Shown in pieces: positions 1 to 7,341 of a DNA stretch of 30,137 bases. The translations under genes and the position numbers were made by a program. The notes below the pieces were generated by a model. It saw only the letters and a list, made by a program, of their open reading frames with translations, had not been told where the DNA came from and did not search any database. Each line of letters begins with the position of its first letter. Within the stretch, counting starts at the first letter, position 1. Source of the DNA: CAZOOR01 sp964581505 (GTDB lineage Bacteria > Bacteroidota > Ignavibacteria > Kapaibacteriales > UBA2268); the NCBI GenBank assembly GCA_964581505.1, contig CAZOOR010000030.1:1-30137 (forward strand). Direction: 5' to 3'.

Positions 1-91
<91 letters not shown>

Positions 92-158
92 GTTTGTATA
101 TTTCAGGATTTCAAAATTAACACTATTTTTTATATTAATAAAATTTATTTTTTGTCTA

Positions 159-935
159 TTATTTATCCAATTCCTTATGCACTATTGTTGCACTTGCCTG
201 AGCAGTCGGTGTTACCAATATATTTTGTAGCATAACGTGAGGTTTACGAGTTACACAGAATAAGGCAATATCTGCAATATCATCGGCTTCGAGCGGTTTG
301 TAGCCCTGATAAACTGTTTCAGCCTTTTCCTTATCACCGTGGAATCTCACTTCCGCAAATTCGGTTTCTACCAGTCCGGGTGCAATATTGGAAATACGCA
401 CATTAGTTCCGTTCAGGTCAATAGCCATAGCTTTGCTTAGGGCATGAACAGCGAATTTAGTCCCGCAATAGACATTGCCGTTCGGATAAACTTCTTCGCC
501 GGCAATCGAACCGATATTAACGATATGTCCGCTGTTTCGTTTGAGCATTTCGGGTATTATTACACGTGAAAAATATAGCAGACCTTTGATATTCGTATCA
601 ATCATTTCTTCCCAATCATCAATTAGCCCTTCGTGAATTTTATTAAAGCCTCTTGCTTTGCCGGCATTGTTTACCAGAATGTCTATACTCTTCCATTTGC
701 TATCAAGTGTCTCGAAAGCATTAACAATCTTAGAATAATCTCTAACATCAATCTCCAACAGCTTCGCATCTGTATTATATTTACTTGCCAGTTGGGCAGC
801 AAGTTCTTCGATTTTTTCAATTCGTCTTGCTACCAATATTAATGATGCACCCTCCGCCGCAAAATATTCTGCAATGGCTTTGCCTATACCGGCAGATGCT
901 CCTGTAATTAATGCAATTTTCCCTTTCAACAGCAT
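159..935 (-). CDS. SDR-family NAD(P)-dependent oxidoreductase (YdfG-like)
   Basis: A 258-residue classical short-chain dehydrogenase/reductase, the normal length for a single-domain member. The Rossmann cofactor motif TGASAGIG is at residues 11-18, the NNAG motif at 89-92, and the catalytic Ser143, Tyr156 and Lys160 (YCGTK) are all present. An Arg pair after the second strand (VARR, 35-38) favours NADP(H). The overall pattern resembles the YdfG group, which in E. coli oxidises 3-hydroxy acids or serine, but the substrate cannot be read from sequence. It begins 8 bases after the stop of the TraB/GumN-like gene and is probably cotranscribed with it. A weak TAGGAAT ribosome site precedes the ATG. 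Confidence 0.92.
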   Translation of the reverse strand: MLLKGKIALITGASAGIGKAIAEYFAAEGASLILVARRIEKIEELAAQLASKYNTDAKLLEIDVRDYSKIVNAFETLDSKWKSIDILVNNAGKARGFNKIHEGLIDDWEEMIDTNIKGLLYFSRVIIPEMLKRNSGHIVNIGSIAGEEVYPNGNVYCGTKFAVHALSKAMAIDLNGTNVRISNIAPGLVETEFAEVRFHGDKEKAETVYQGYKPLEADDIADIALFCVTRKPHVMLQNILVTPTAQASATIVHKELDK

Positions 936-943
936 AATAATTC

Positions 944-1828
944 CTATCTATGAATGATTTTATATTTATTTCTTTTTTGTAATAATTTCACTACACCTTT
1001 TTCACCGGTTAAATGAGCGGCACCAACAACAACAAAATATGTTTTTGATGTTTTTAGAAATTGAACAATTTTGTCTGCCATAGCAATATTCCTATCGAAA
1101 ACAAAAGCCTTTTTAAACGCTTCGGAATTCGGCATACTTTTATATTGAGCGAAAGCAATGCTATCAAGAGCGGCATCATCTCCCTTTTTCCAAGCATTAT
1201 ACATATCATCGACTTGTGTATCACTGTCTTCAATGTCCTCCATAGAATACAGTACAAAGTCATCTTGCATATCACCCAAAATAGAATCCAACAAAGAAAT
1301 TTGGAAATCAGGAGTTTCCAATTCAATTATATCTTTGAACACTCCCTTTGCTTTGTTTAGAAAATGAATATCAATACCGGAAGCGGCATCAAAGCCTTCA
1401 GCCGCCATTTTCATATTCATAATAGTAAGGACGGCAAACCAAGGTTTCATCTTTGCATAGAAAGATTCCCGTATATTCGATTTATCAAATTCCGCCTTTA
1501 GTTTAACATATACCTGTTTGCTGATATGATTTTTCAGACTATCGCCCCCCTTATAATATGCACGCTTCATCAACTCCATAGGATTTATTTTGTTCATATC
1601 AACCTCGACAACGAGATAATCACTTCGAGCGAAAGCATCTGAAATAACATCGTCCAAAGGGTACAAACTCTTCTGCCCTACATGGATTGAACCCAGCAGA
1701 TAAACCGTTGCGGAATCGCCACATACTTCCCACATAATATGCCTATCCGATTCCGCACGTGCCGTAATAATCGGAAAGAGAAATAGAACTATACTAAGTA
1801 AAACCGACAAATTATATTTGTTCTTCAT
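944..1828 (-). CDS. TraB/GumN family secreted protein
   Basis: A 294-residue protein with a cleavable signal peptide (basic MKNK, hydrophobic 8-22, likely cleavage near ARA-E, residues 24-26), so periplasmic or surface-exposed. The family signature GSIHVG is at residues 46-51. An acidic VVEVD strand follows and a second conserved segment, VVGAAHLTGEKG, lies near the C-terminus. TraB/GumN proteins belong to a fold containing Tiki-type metalloproteases; the conserved Gly-x-x-His and the C-terminal Gly-x-x-His are the presumed metal/catalytic positions and both are present. The bacterial role is poorly defined, so no substrate is proposed. First gene of a two-gene minus-strand unit with the SDR enzyme and divergent from the sigma-factor gene, with which it shares a 107-base promoter region. 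Confidence 0.88.
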   Translation of the reverse strand: MKNKYNLSVLLSIVLFLFPIITARAESDRHIMWEVCGDSATVYLLGSIHVGQKSLYPLDDVISDAFARSDYLVVEVDMNKINPMELMKRAYYKGGDSLKNHISKQVYVKLKAEFDKSNIRESFYAKMKPWFAVLTIMNMKMAAEGFDAASGIDIHFLNKAKGVFKDIIELETPDFQISLLDSILGDMQDDFVLYSMEDIEDSDTQVDDMYNAWKKGDDAALDSIAFAQYKSMPNSEAFKKAFVFDRNIAMADKIVQFLKTSKTYFVVVGAAHLTGEKGVVKLLQKRNKYKIIHR

Positions 1829-1892
1829 AATAACTACTATATTTTAAAAATATGCAAGACGATAGACAAGCAGAAAAAATTTTTGATTATTG

Positions 1893-1928
1893 TGAAACTT
1901 TTTTAACTTGAACTGCACCTACACTATG
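1893..1928 (+). promoter_or_regulatory. Possible ECF-type promoter of the sigma-factor operon
   Basis: The region before the sigma-factor ATG lacks the housekeeping TAnnTTTG element found before other genes here. Instead it has GAAACTTTTTTAAC (1893-1906) and, about 12 bases later, CCTACACTATG (1918-1928). An AAC-containing -35 box followed by a short GC-containing -10 box is the general layout of ECF-sigma promoters, and such sigma factors often transcribe their own operon. If correct, the message would have almost no 5' leader. This is inference from one site only. Confidence 0.3.
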
Positions 1929-1935
1929 AAAGCAA

Positions 1936-2490
1936 ATGAAAAACAAAAATAAATATTCGGTTCAATTCTTTGAGTTGCTAAATCCAATGCTTAATAATCT
2001 ATCAAATTACGCAAGGGCTATTTGCCGCAATGATGAAGATGCAAAAGATTTGGTGCAGGACACAATAATCAATGCTTATAATAACTTCAATAAATTGAAA
2101 GATGAACAAGCATTCCTGAGTTATTTATTTACTATTGCTTCAAGACTGCACAGGAAAAATAGAAAACGAGCCGTATTTATTCGCAATAATCGGCAAACAA
2201 TATTGAGTTATATTGCTACTAACCATATTAACAATGAAAAATATGACGTCAAAGTATTATACAAACTTTTATCCGAATTGCCGGATAAGCAAAAGGAAGC
2301 AATAATACTTTTCGAGATTAACGGATTTTCCATTAATGAAATACGGAAAATTCAAGGCGGGACAATCTCAGGTGTTAAATCAAGGCTAAGACGAGCAAGA
2401 GAAGGATTAAAGGCTCTGCTTGTAAATGATATAAATATCATTAACAATACAGATACGCCTATTCATACAGCTAAAATTATTAATAAATAA
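1936..2490 (+). CDS. RNA polymerase ECF-type sigma factor
   Basis: A 184-residue protein with only sigma regions 2 and 4, the layout of extracytoplasmic-function sigma factors. Region 2 spans about residues 12-80, with the helix EDAKDLVQDTIINAYNNF. Region 4 spans about 105-160, with ELPDKQKEAIILFEINGFS and a helix-turn-helix ending in SGVKSRLRRAREGLK. The 25-residue tail is Asn/Ile-rich and specific to this protein. It is followed after 5 bases by a membrane protein whose N-terminus looks like an anti-sigma region, the classic regulator-gene order. Its target genes are unknown; autoregulation is suggested by the ECF-like promoter candidate. The ATG start places the gene directly after that candidate. 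Confidence 0.93.
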   Translation: MKNKNKYSVQFFELLNPMLNNLSNYARAICRNDEDAKDLVQDTIINAYNNFNKLKDEQAFLSYLFTIASRLHRKNRKRAVFIRNNRQTILSYIATNHINNEKYDVKVLYKLLSELPDKQKEAIILFEINGFSINEIRKIQGGTISGVKSRLRRAREGLKALLVNDINIINNTDTPIHTAKIINK

Positions 2491-2495
2491 ATCAG

Positions 2496-4082
2496 ATGAA
2501 AACAATGAAAAACGAGAACAAAATAGATAATATGTTTTCCGAAGCAAAAATTCAAAAGCCTTTGCTTGATGAAACAGATGCAAAAATGTTAATTGAAAAT
2601 CATTCAAAGCCAAACAATAAGATTTCATTAATAAATAAAAGAGGAGTTTTAATTATGACAGTCTTAACATCTATAACAGCAGTACTATTGTTTACGCTTT
2701 TTTCTTTTGGCGTTTTCAATCAAGCAAATGATTCCCATAATATTTACAAGAAATCATATTTAATAAAAAGCCAAGAACCTACAAGCACTGTTGCAAAACA
2801 GGAAATCGAACATACTAAGAAGAGTACAAGCAATTTGGCAGTAGCAAAAACAATGAATGCCGCCAATAATGCTTTATCAAATGAAAGCAATAAAAAACAA
2901 ACTGATGAAACAGCTGATGAGAATGAAAGTAATGCAAAGGATAGTGGACATATTTTCCGGTACTTTGTAGATAAACGAAAAAACTCAAATAAGCAAATAC
3001 ACCCACGTGTCGAAAGAGTTAATTTGTCAGGTATCAACTATATTCGACTTAAAAAGGATGAATTAAAGAAGTTAGGTTTGGAAATTATCCGCGACAGCAT
3101 TAAGAAACCGGGTTTAAAAATCAAACAGTTTTTTGGACATTCAATGATGACTTCATATAATTACAAAGATTATTCAATACATGAAATATACAACCCTATA
3201 ATTGATAATGATTTGAAAAAGAAGACATTCCATCCTATTTTATTAACCGATGCTAATGGGATAAAGCAAATGTATCAAGACAATCTCTTTATCCCAAATA
3301 ATTCAAGACAAACGATATTTTTAAATGCAGAAAGAGACACTATTCCTCTAAGCTTACTGGATGAGATATATTTACATACACATATTTATTCTGTAAAAAA
3401 ACGAGAATACAACAGCAAGTATTTTCTAGAAATATCCAGACCGATTGTATTAACCAAGAATGATAGTCTATATATTGAAAAAATATTTGACCAACAAGGA
3501 GTAGATAAGAAGGAAAGAGATAATTTTTATAAAGGTAAAAACAATATTGATTATAAATCATTGGGTATGATAAATCTGAATAAAATCATTCCTATAAAAG
3601 TTGATATAGGTATTGATGATAATGATAAAGAAAATGACTTCACTTTATTTTTATGGTATGAGCCGACTGAAGAATTTATCAATTTATTGCCGGAAAGATA
3701 TAGGACAAACTTAAAAATGGAAGTAGAGTTGGCAAAAGATGTTAATAATATTTGCAAGAATTCGGCAATAGTCGGGAAGAAAGCATTCTTTGATGTCTGG
3801 CATGCTTGTAGCGGCTCAATTGAAAATATGCTACTGTATCCCAATCCATCAGCAAATAAAAAATTCAATGTGAAGTTTTATCTGAGCGAAAGTAGAATGC
3901 TTTCAATATCCATTCATAATTTACAAGGCGAAACAATAATGAATTTGGAACAATCCATATCATTAAATGCAGGTGATTATTCACGCGAATACAGCGTCCC
4001 CGATATTGTCGCAGGTATGTACATAGTCGTAATACAGACGGCACGAGGTGAGCAGACTGTTCAAAGAATTATTTTCAAGTAG
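2496..4082 (+). CDS. Membrane protein with anti-sigma-like N-terminus and T9SS C-terminal sorting domain
   Basis: A 528-residue protein I do not recognise as a named family. Residues 1-50 are charged and presumably cytoplasmic, with a short motif FSEAKIQKPLLDETDAKMLI (14-33) of the kind found in Bacteroidota anti-sigma-like proteins after ECF sigma genes. One strong transmembrane helix spans about 51-73. An 80-155 Lys/Asn/Ser/Thr/Glu-rich linker precedes an uncharacterised extracytoplasmic region (about 165-440) with the segments INYIRLKKDELKKLGLEI and WYEPTEEFINLLPERYR and two cysteines (420, 438). Residues 446-528 form a type A T9SS sorting domain: YPNPS start, three beta segments, VAGMYIVVIQT, and a basic terminus RIIFK. 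There is no cleavable signal peptide; the internal helix is the only export signal. It starts 5 bases after the sigma-factor stop, so the two are almost certainly cotranscribed. Role as anti-sigma factor is inferred from context. Confidence 0.82.
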   Translation: MKTMKNENKIDNMFSEAKIQKPLLDETDAKMLIENHSKPNNKISLINKRGVLIMTVLTSITAVLLFTLFSFGVFNQANDSHNIYKKSYLIKSQEPTSTVAKQEIEHTKKSTSNLAVAKTMNAANNALSNESNKKQTDETADENESNAKDSGHIFRYFVDKRKNSNKQIHPRVERVNLSGINYIRLKKDELKKLGLEIIRDSIKKPGLKIKQFFGHSMMTSYNYKDYSIHEIYNPIIDNDLKKKTFHPILLTDANGIKQMYQDNLFIPNNSRQTIFLNAERDTIPLSLLDEIYLHTHIYSVKKREYNSKYFLEISRPIVLTKNDSLYIEKIFDQQGVDKKERDNFYKGKNNIDYKSLGMINLNKIIPIKVDIGIDDNDKENDFTLFLWYEPTEEFINLLPERYRTNLKMEVELAKDVNNICKNSAIVGKKAFFDVWHACSGSIENMLLYPNPSANKKFNVKFYLSESRMLSISIHNLQGETIMNLEQSISLNAGDYSREYSVPDIVAGMYIVVIQTARGEQTVQRIIFK

Positions 4083-4143
4083 ATTGAAACTTTTGGAACA
4101 GGAAGCCGTAATATAGCTGTAAGCAACTTTTTCATACAGCAGC

Positions 4144-4192
4144 CTCCAAGCCCGTTTGGTTTTAGCGCGTCAAGCGGGCTTACTTATTGGAG
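4144..4192. terminator. Possible bidirectional terminator between convergent genes
   Basis: A perfect 7-bp inverted repeat AAGCCCG (4148-4154) and CGGGCTT (4175-4181) with a 20-base loop lies between the convergent membrane-protein and adenine-deaminase genes. The flanks CTCCA (4144-4148) and TGGAG (4188-4192) could form an alternative longer hairpin. There is no strong T-run on either side, so termination efficiency is uncertain. Confidence 0.4.
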
Positions 4193-4203
4193 CAAGACCA
4201 AAA

Positions 4204-5832
4204 TCAACAAGCCAAATCAACAAAATCAAATTTATTGATGTCAAATAATCCTTTGTCGCTAAGCTTCAAACTCGGAATAACGATTAATGCCATAAAAGAG
4301 AGTGTCATCATAGGAGCGGACAAGCGTGAACCCATAGCCCTTACTTTGCTTTCAATTGCCTCATATTTGGCGGCTACATCTGCGGCGGTTTCATCAGTCA
4401 TAATGCCGGCAATAGGCAAAGGTAGTTCAAGAATTTCATTATCATCAACTACTGCAAGCCCCCCCCTATTCTTGATTACTGCATTAACAGCTTTTGCAAT
4501 ATTTTCATCACTCGTACCGACACAAACAATATTATGAGAATCGTGGGCAACAGATGAAGCAATTGCTCCTGTCTTGATTTTAAAACCGCGGATAAAACCA
4601 ATTGCCGGTTTAGCATTTTCATAGCGGTTCACAACTGTAATTTTCAGTTTATCACGCTCGAGAGCAGATACAATATTTCCATTATCTACATTTGGGCTAA
4701 GCGGGACTTCGTTTGTTACGAGCTGTCCCTTCACAATTTCAATCACTCGTATTTTGCCGCCGGTAAACTGAACGTGAAAATCATCTGCTGTTTTCGGTTC
4801 GGCTTTGAAATTATTAACTTTTTCTGCAGGTTGAGTATCAAATGTAGCAAGACCGTTTTCAGCAACTTTTTTACCATTAATAAATGTTTGTTCAATATTA
4901 AATTCGTCCAGATTATCAACAACGATAAAATCTGCGGGGTCTTTATCTTGCAGTAAGCCGATATTCAAATTATAATGTTCCTTTGGATTAAGAGTACAAG
5001 CCGCCAACACATCAAATAAATCAAAGCCTTCCGATAAGGCACGTTTCACCAATAGATTAATATGCCCTTTTAGCAAGTCATTTGGGTGCAAGTCATCGGA
5101 ACAAAGCATAACTTTGTCATTATGCGATTTGATTAACTGCTTTAAAGCATCGAAATTCTTAGCCGCCGAGCCTTCGCGAATTAAAATTTTCATACCCAAG
5201 TCAATTTTACCGATTGCCTCGTCAATAGTGAAACATTCGTGGTCAGTGCTGATACCTGCATTAATATATTTGGCGGCATCATCACCGAACAATCCCGGTG
5301 CATGCCCGTCAATAGGCTTATTATGTTTCTTAGCAATTTCGAGCTTAGCCATAACATCGGGTACATCAAACAGCACACCCGGGAAATTCATCATTTCGCT
5401 TAGATAGTGTATTTTGTCATCAGCAAGTAATTCTTCAATTTCAGGAACATCAAGTTTGCCGCCTGAAGTCTCGAAAGGAGTTGCCGGCACGCAGGAGGGC
5501 GCTCCGAAATAGAATTTCAAAGGTACATTTTCGCCGCTTTCAATCATATATCGAACGCCATCAATGCCAAGAACATTTGCAATTTCGTGTGGGTCGGATA
5601 CAGTAGCCACAGTACCATGCTTTACTGCAATACGTGCAAATTCCGAAGGAACAAGCATAGAACTTTCGATATGGATATGGGCATCAACTAATCCGGGCAA
5701 AATAAAATTGTTTGCCTCAACATTTTTTTTCTCAATTGATTTTATATAGCCATCACCAATGGTAAGCACACCTTTAAAAATCGTTCGGCTAACAATATCA
5801 ACAATATTACCTTCAATTTGAAATTCACTCAT
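4204..5832 (-). CDS. ade: Adenine deaminase
   Basis: A 542-residue amidohydrolase that hydrolyses adenine to hypoxanthine and ammonia in purine salvage. The N-terminal metal motif AHIHIESSM (His52, His54) follows the small beta-sandwich domain. Further family motifs are SDPHEIANVLG, DGHAPGL, ISTDHECFT and CSDDLHPNDL, giving the remaining metal ligands and catalytic acid. The C-terminal adenine-deaminase domain includes SVAHDSHNIVCVGTSDENI. Length is near the family norm of about 550-590. It begins 29 bases downstream of the true stop of the RsmI-family gene and is probably its operon partner. No odd features; the start ATG is well placed (MSEFQIEGNIVD). Confidence 0.94.
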   Translation of the reverse strand: MSEFQIEGNIVDIVSRTIFKGVLTIGDGYIKSIEKKNVEANNFILPGLVDAHIHIESSMLVPSEFARIAVKHGTVATVSDPHEIANVLGIDGVRYMIESGENVPLKFYFGAPSCVPATPFETSGGKLDVPEIEELLADDKIHYLSEMMNFPGVLFDVPDVMAKLEIAKKHNKPIDGHAPGLFGDDAAKYINAGISTDHECFTIDEAIGKIDLGMKILIREGSAAKNFDALKQLIKSHNDKVMLCSDDLHPNDLLKGHINLLVKRALSEGFDLFDVLAACTLNPKEHYNLNIGLLQDKDPADFIVVDNLDEFNIEQTFINGKKVAENGLATFDTQPAEKVNNFKAEPKTADDFHVQFTGGKIRVIEIVKGQLVTNEVPLSPNVDNGNIVSALERDKLKITVVNRYENAKPAIGFIRGFKIKTGAIASSVAHDSHNIVCVGTSDENIAKAVNAVIKNRGGLAVVDDNEILELPLPIAGIMTDETAADVAAKYEAIESKVRAMGSRLSAPMMTLSFMALIVIPSLKLSDKGLFDINKFDFVDLAC

Positions 5833-5861
5833 AATAAATCAAATCTATATCATAAATAAAA

Positions 5862-7063
5862 CTATTTCCGATATTTGTTTCTTTGTTCACCCTTTTTTTC
5901 GGAATAACGTTTACCTGATGAACGCCTATCTGATGAGCCGCGCTCGGAATAACGCTTGCCTGATGAACGCCTGTCTGATGAGCCNNNNNNNNNNNNNNNN
6001 NNNNNNNNNNNNNNNNNNNNNNNNNNNNNNNNNNNNNNNNNNNNNNNNNNNNNNNNNNNNNNNNNNNNNNNNNNNNNNNNNNNNCTGATGAGCCGCGCTC
6101 GGAATAACGCTTGCCTGATGAACGCCTGTCTGATGAGCCGCGCTCGGAATAACGCTTACCTGATGAACGCCTGTCTGATGAGCCGCGCTCGGAATAACGC
6201 TTACCTGACGAACGCCTGTCTGATGAGCCGCGCTCGGAATAACGCTTGCCTGACGAACGTCTGTCTGAATACCGCCTTCCTGACGAAGTATCGCGTGAAT
6301 GTCTAAATGATTTAAATTCGTTTCCACCGGAAACTTTATTACCTTCAAGAACGATAATAAATTCGCCCTTAAATCTCATTTCGGAGAACTTATCAAGTAA
6401 TTCCTTAAATGTACCGTAATGGTGCGTTTCATAGGGCATAGTAAGATTGCAACCGATATACGCTTCTCTATCCGGCATAACTTCGGCAGCGGCTTTTAGC
6501 ACCGGAAGCATACGGTACGGAGTTTCTAGTAGGACAACAGTAGTAGAAACATTTTTTAGATACTCAAGCTCCTGTAAACGTTCCTCTGATTTACGGCTAA
6601 GGAATCCTGCATAGTAAAATTTTTGGATATTGAATCCCGAGCGAACAATAGCAGTCATAATGCTTGATGCACCCGGTACAACAGAAATATATATATCACG
6701 TTTCAGAGCCATACGCACAAGAGTATATCCCGGGTCGGCAAAAAGCGGAGTACCTGCATCACTGACCAAACAGAGATGTAGCCCGTCTTCCAGCATTTGA
6801 ATAAGTTCCTGAGCTTTGTCAAATTCATTTTGCTCGTTCAGCAGTTCCATTCTTTGCTTCAAATTCAATTTATGCAGTAAACGCGCCCCCGTTTTCGGTT
6901 CTTCGCAAACAACAATATCACATTTTTTTAGGACACGCAAAGCCCTTAATGTAATATCTTCATCATTTCCAATCGGTGTAGATACAATATACAAAAAACC
7001 TTTCTTAGGTTTTGTATTTTCGCTTTCGCGTTCCTCTTTTGATTTTCTATCGGGATTTTTCAT
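5862..7063 (-). CDS. rsmI: RsmI-family SAM-dependent methyltransferase with 15-residue repeat tail (interrupted by assembly gap)
   Basis: The first ~230 residues form a tetrapyrrole-methylase-fold enzyme of the RsmI type; RsmI 2'-O-methylates cytidine 1402 of 16S rRNA. Visible motifs are YIVSTPIGNDEDITLRALR, VSDAGTPLFADPGY, GASSIMTAIVRSGF, FYYAGFLSRKSEERLQEL, LLETPYRM and KGEFIIVLEG. The usual AEDTR segment is CEEPKTG here, so it could be a divergent paralogue. After about residue 250 comes a basic tandem tail of unit DRRSSGKRYSERGSS encoded by 45-bp repeats. The tail is cut by 100 Ns (5985-6084). Downstream of the gap the repeat frame continues through SEKKGEQRNKYRK to a TAG at 5862-5864. 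The alternative frame running to 5825 (AHQTGVHQ...) is an artefact of the placeholder gap length. A perfect -7 element precedes the gene. Confidence 0.85.
5901..6264 (-). repeat. 45-bp coding minisatellite in the RsmI-family gene
   Basis: Contiguous near-identical 45-bp units run from 6264 down to 6085 (four units: 6085-6129, 6130-6174, 6175-6219, 6220-6264). After the N gap, one full unit (5930-5974) plus partial units continue to about 5901. Each encodes a 15-residue DRRSSGKRYSERGSS-type unit. Units differ by one to three substitutions (for example CTGATG/CTGACG, TTGCC/TTACC), mostly silent. A degenerate half-unit lies just upstream (SGRRYSDRRSS), suggesting expansion from this point. No spacers are present, so it is not a CRISPR. 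Confidence 0.93.
5985..6084. other. Assembly gap (100 N placeholder) inside tandem repeat
   Basis: Exactly 100 Ns sit within the repeat. Both flanks carry the same 10 bases CTGATGAGCC (5975-5984 and 6085-6094), so repeat phase requires a true gap of 45k minus 10 bases; k=0 would mean the contig ends simply overlap. A 100-base gap fits neither the repeat phase nor the reading frame, so the number of Ns is arbitrary. Confidence 0.95.
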
Positions 7064-7088
7064 TACTCACTTTCATTAGTATAACTTA

Positions 7089-7096
7089 CAAAAATA
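7089..7096 (-). promoter_or_regulatory. Candidate -7 element of the RsmI-family/ade operon
   Basis: On the minus strand TATTTTTG matches the Bacteroidota -7 consensus TAnnTTTG exactly, 25 bases before the ATG at 7063. No convincing TTG lies at the expected -33 position, so support rests on the -7 box and spacing to the gene. Confidence 0.45.
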
Positions 7097-7157
7097 CGCA
7101 ATTATATTTTTATAATATATTTATTTATTTACTCGGGTGCTTTTTCGGCTGTCCAAT

Positions 7158-7314
7158 AGCCACGTGCTTTAACGTATGGGAAAAATGGTAAAAAGCAATT
7201 GCTTATCTTATAAAACCGAATGCCCAATTTCGGGAGGAGCGGCTGTTTACTACTCTTGAACCCACCCCCATACCCCCACCCAAAGAGCGAGGGACAGAAT
7301 AGCCACCTGCCTTA
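7158..7314. repeat. Intergenic mosaic of dispersed repeat modules
   Basis: This gene-free stretch between the RsmI-family and POT genes contains three modules that recur in the right-hand end of the window. Bases 7158-7174 (AGCCACGTGCTTTAACG) match the reverse complement of 29742-29758. Bases 7240-7277 (CGGCTGTTT...CTCTTGAACCCACCCCC) match the reverse complement of about 30031-30068. Bases 7279-7314 (CCCAAAGAGCGAGGGACAGA and onward through AGCCACCTGCCTT) match 29788-29820 in direct orientation. No coding potential is seen. Confidence 0.8.
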
Positions 7315-7341
7315 GTACGTGATAAGATGTAGAATGCGTGC

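Noticed and set aside
4085..4125. Second ECF-like promoter (TTGAAACTTTTGGAAC) after the T9SS-tagged protein
   Set aside because: Similarity to the upstream site is limited to the first 12 bases, the -10 part does not match, and no plus-strand gene follows.
5825..5984. Continuation of the RsmI-family protein in the frame AHQTGVHQASVIP... to a stop at 5825
   Set aside because: The frame is only reached by counting 100 placeholder Ns as real. The repeat-unit frame (GSSDRRSSGKRYSER) continues past the gap in another phase and ends cleanly at 5862.
5901..6264. CRISPR-like repeat array
   Set aside because: Units are contiguous 45-bp tandem copies without spacers and encode an in-frame protein repeat.
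7158..7314. Insertion sequence remnant
   Set aside because: No transposase fragment, no long terminal inverted repeats and no target duplication; the matches are short modules shared with another intergenic array.
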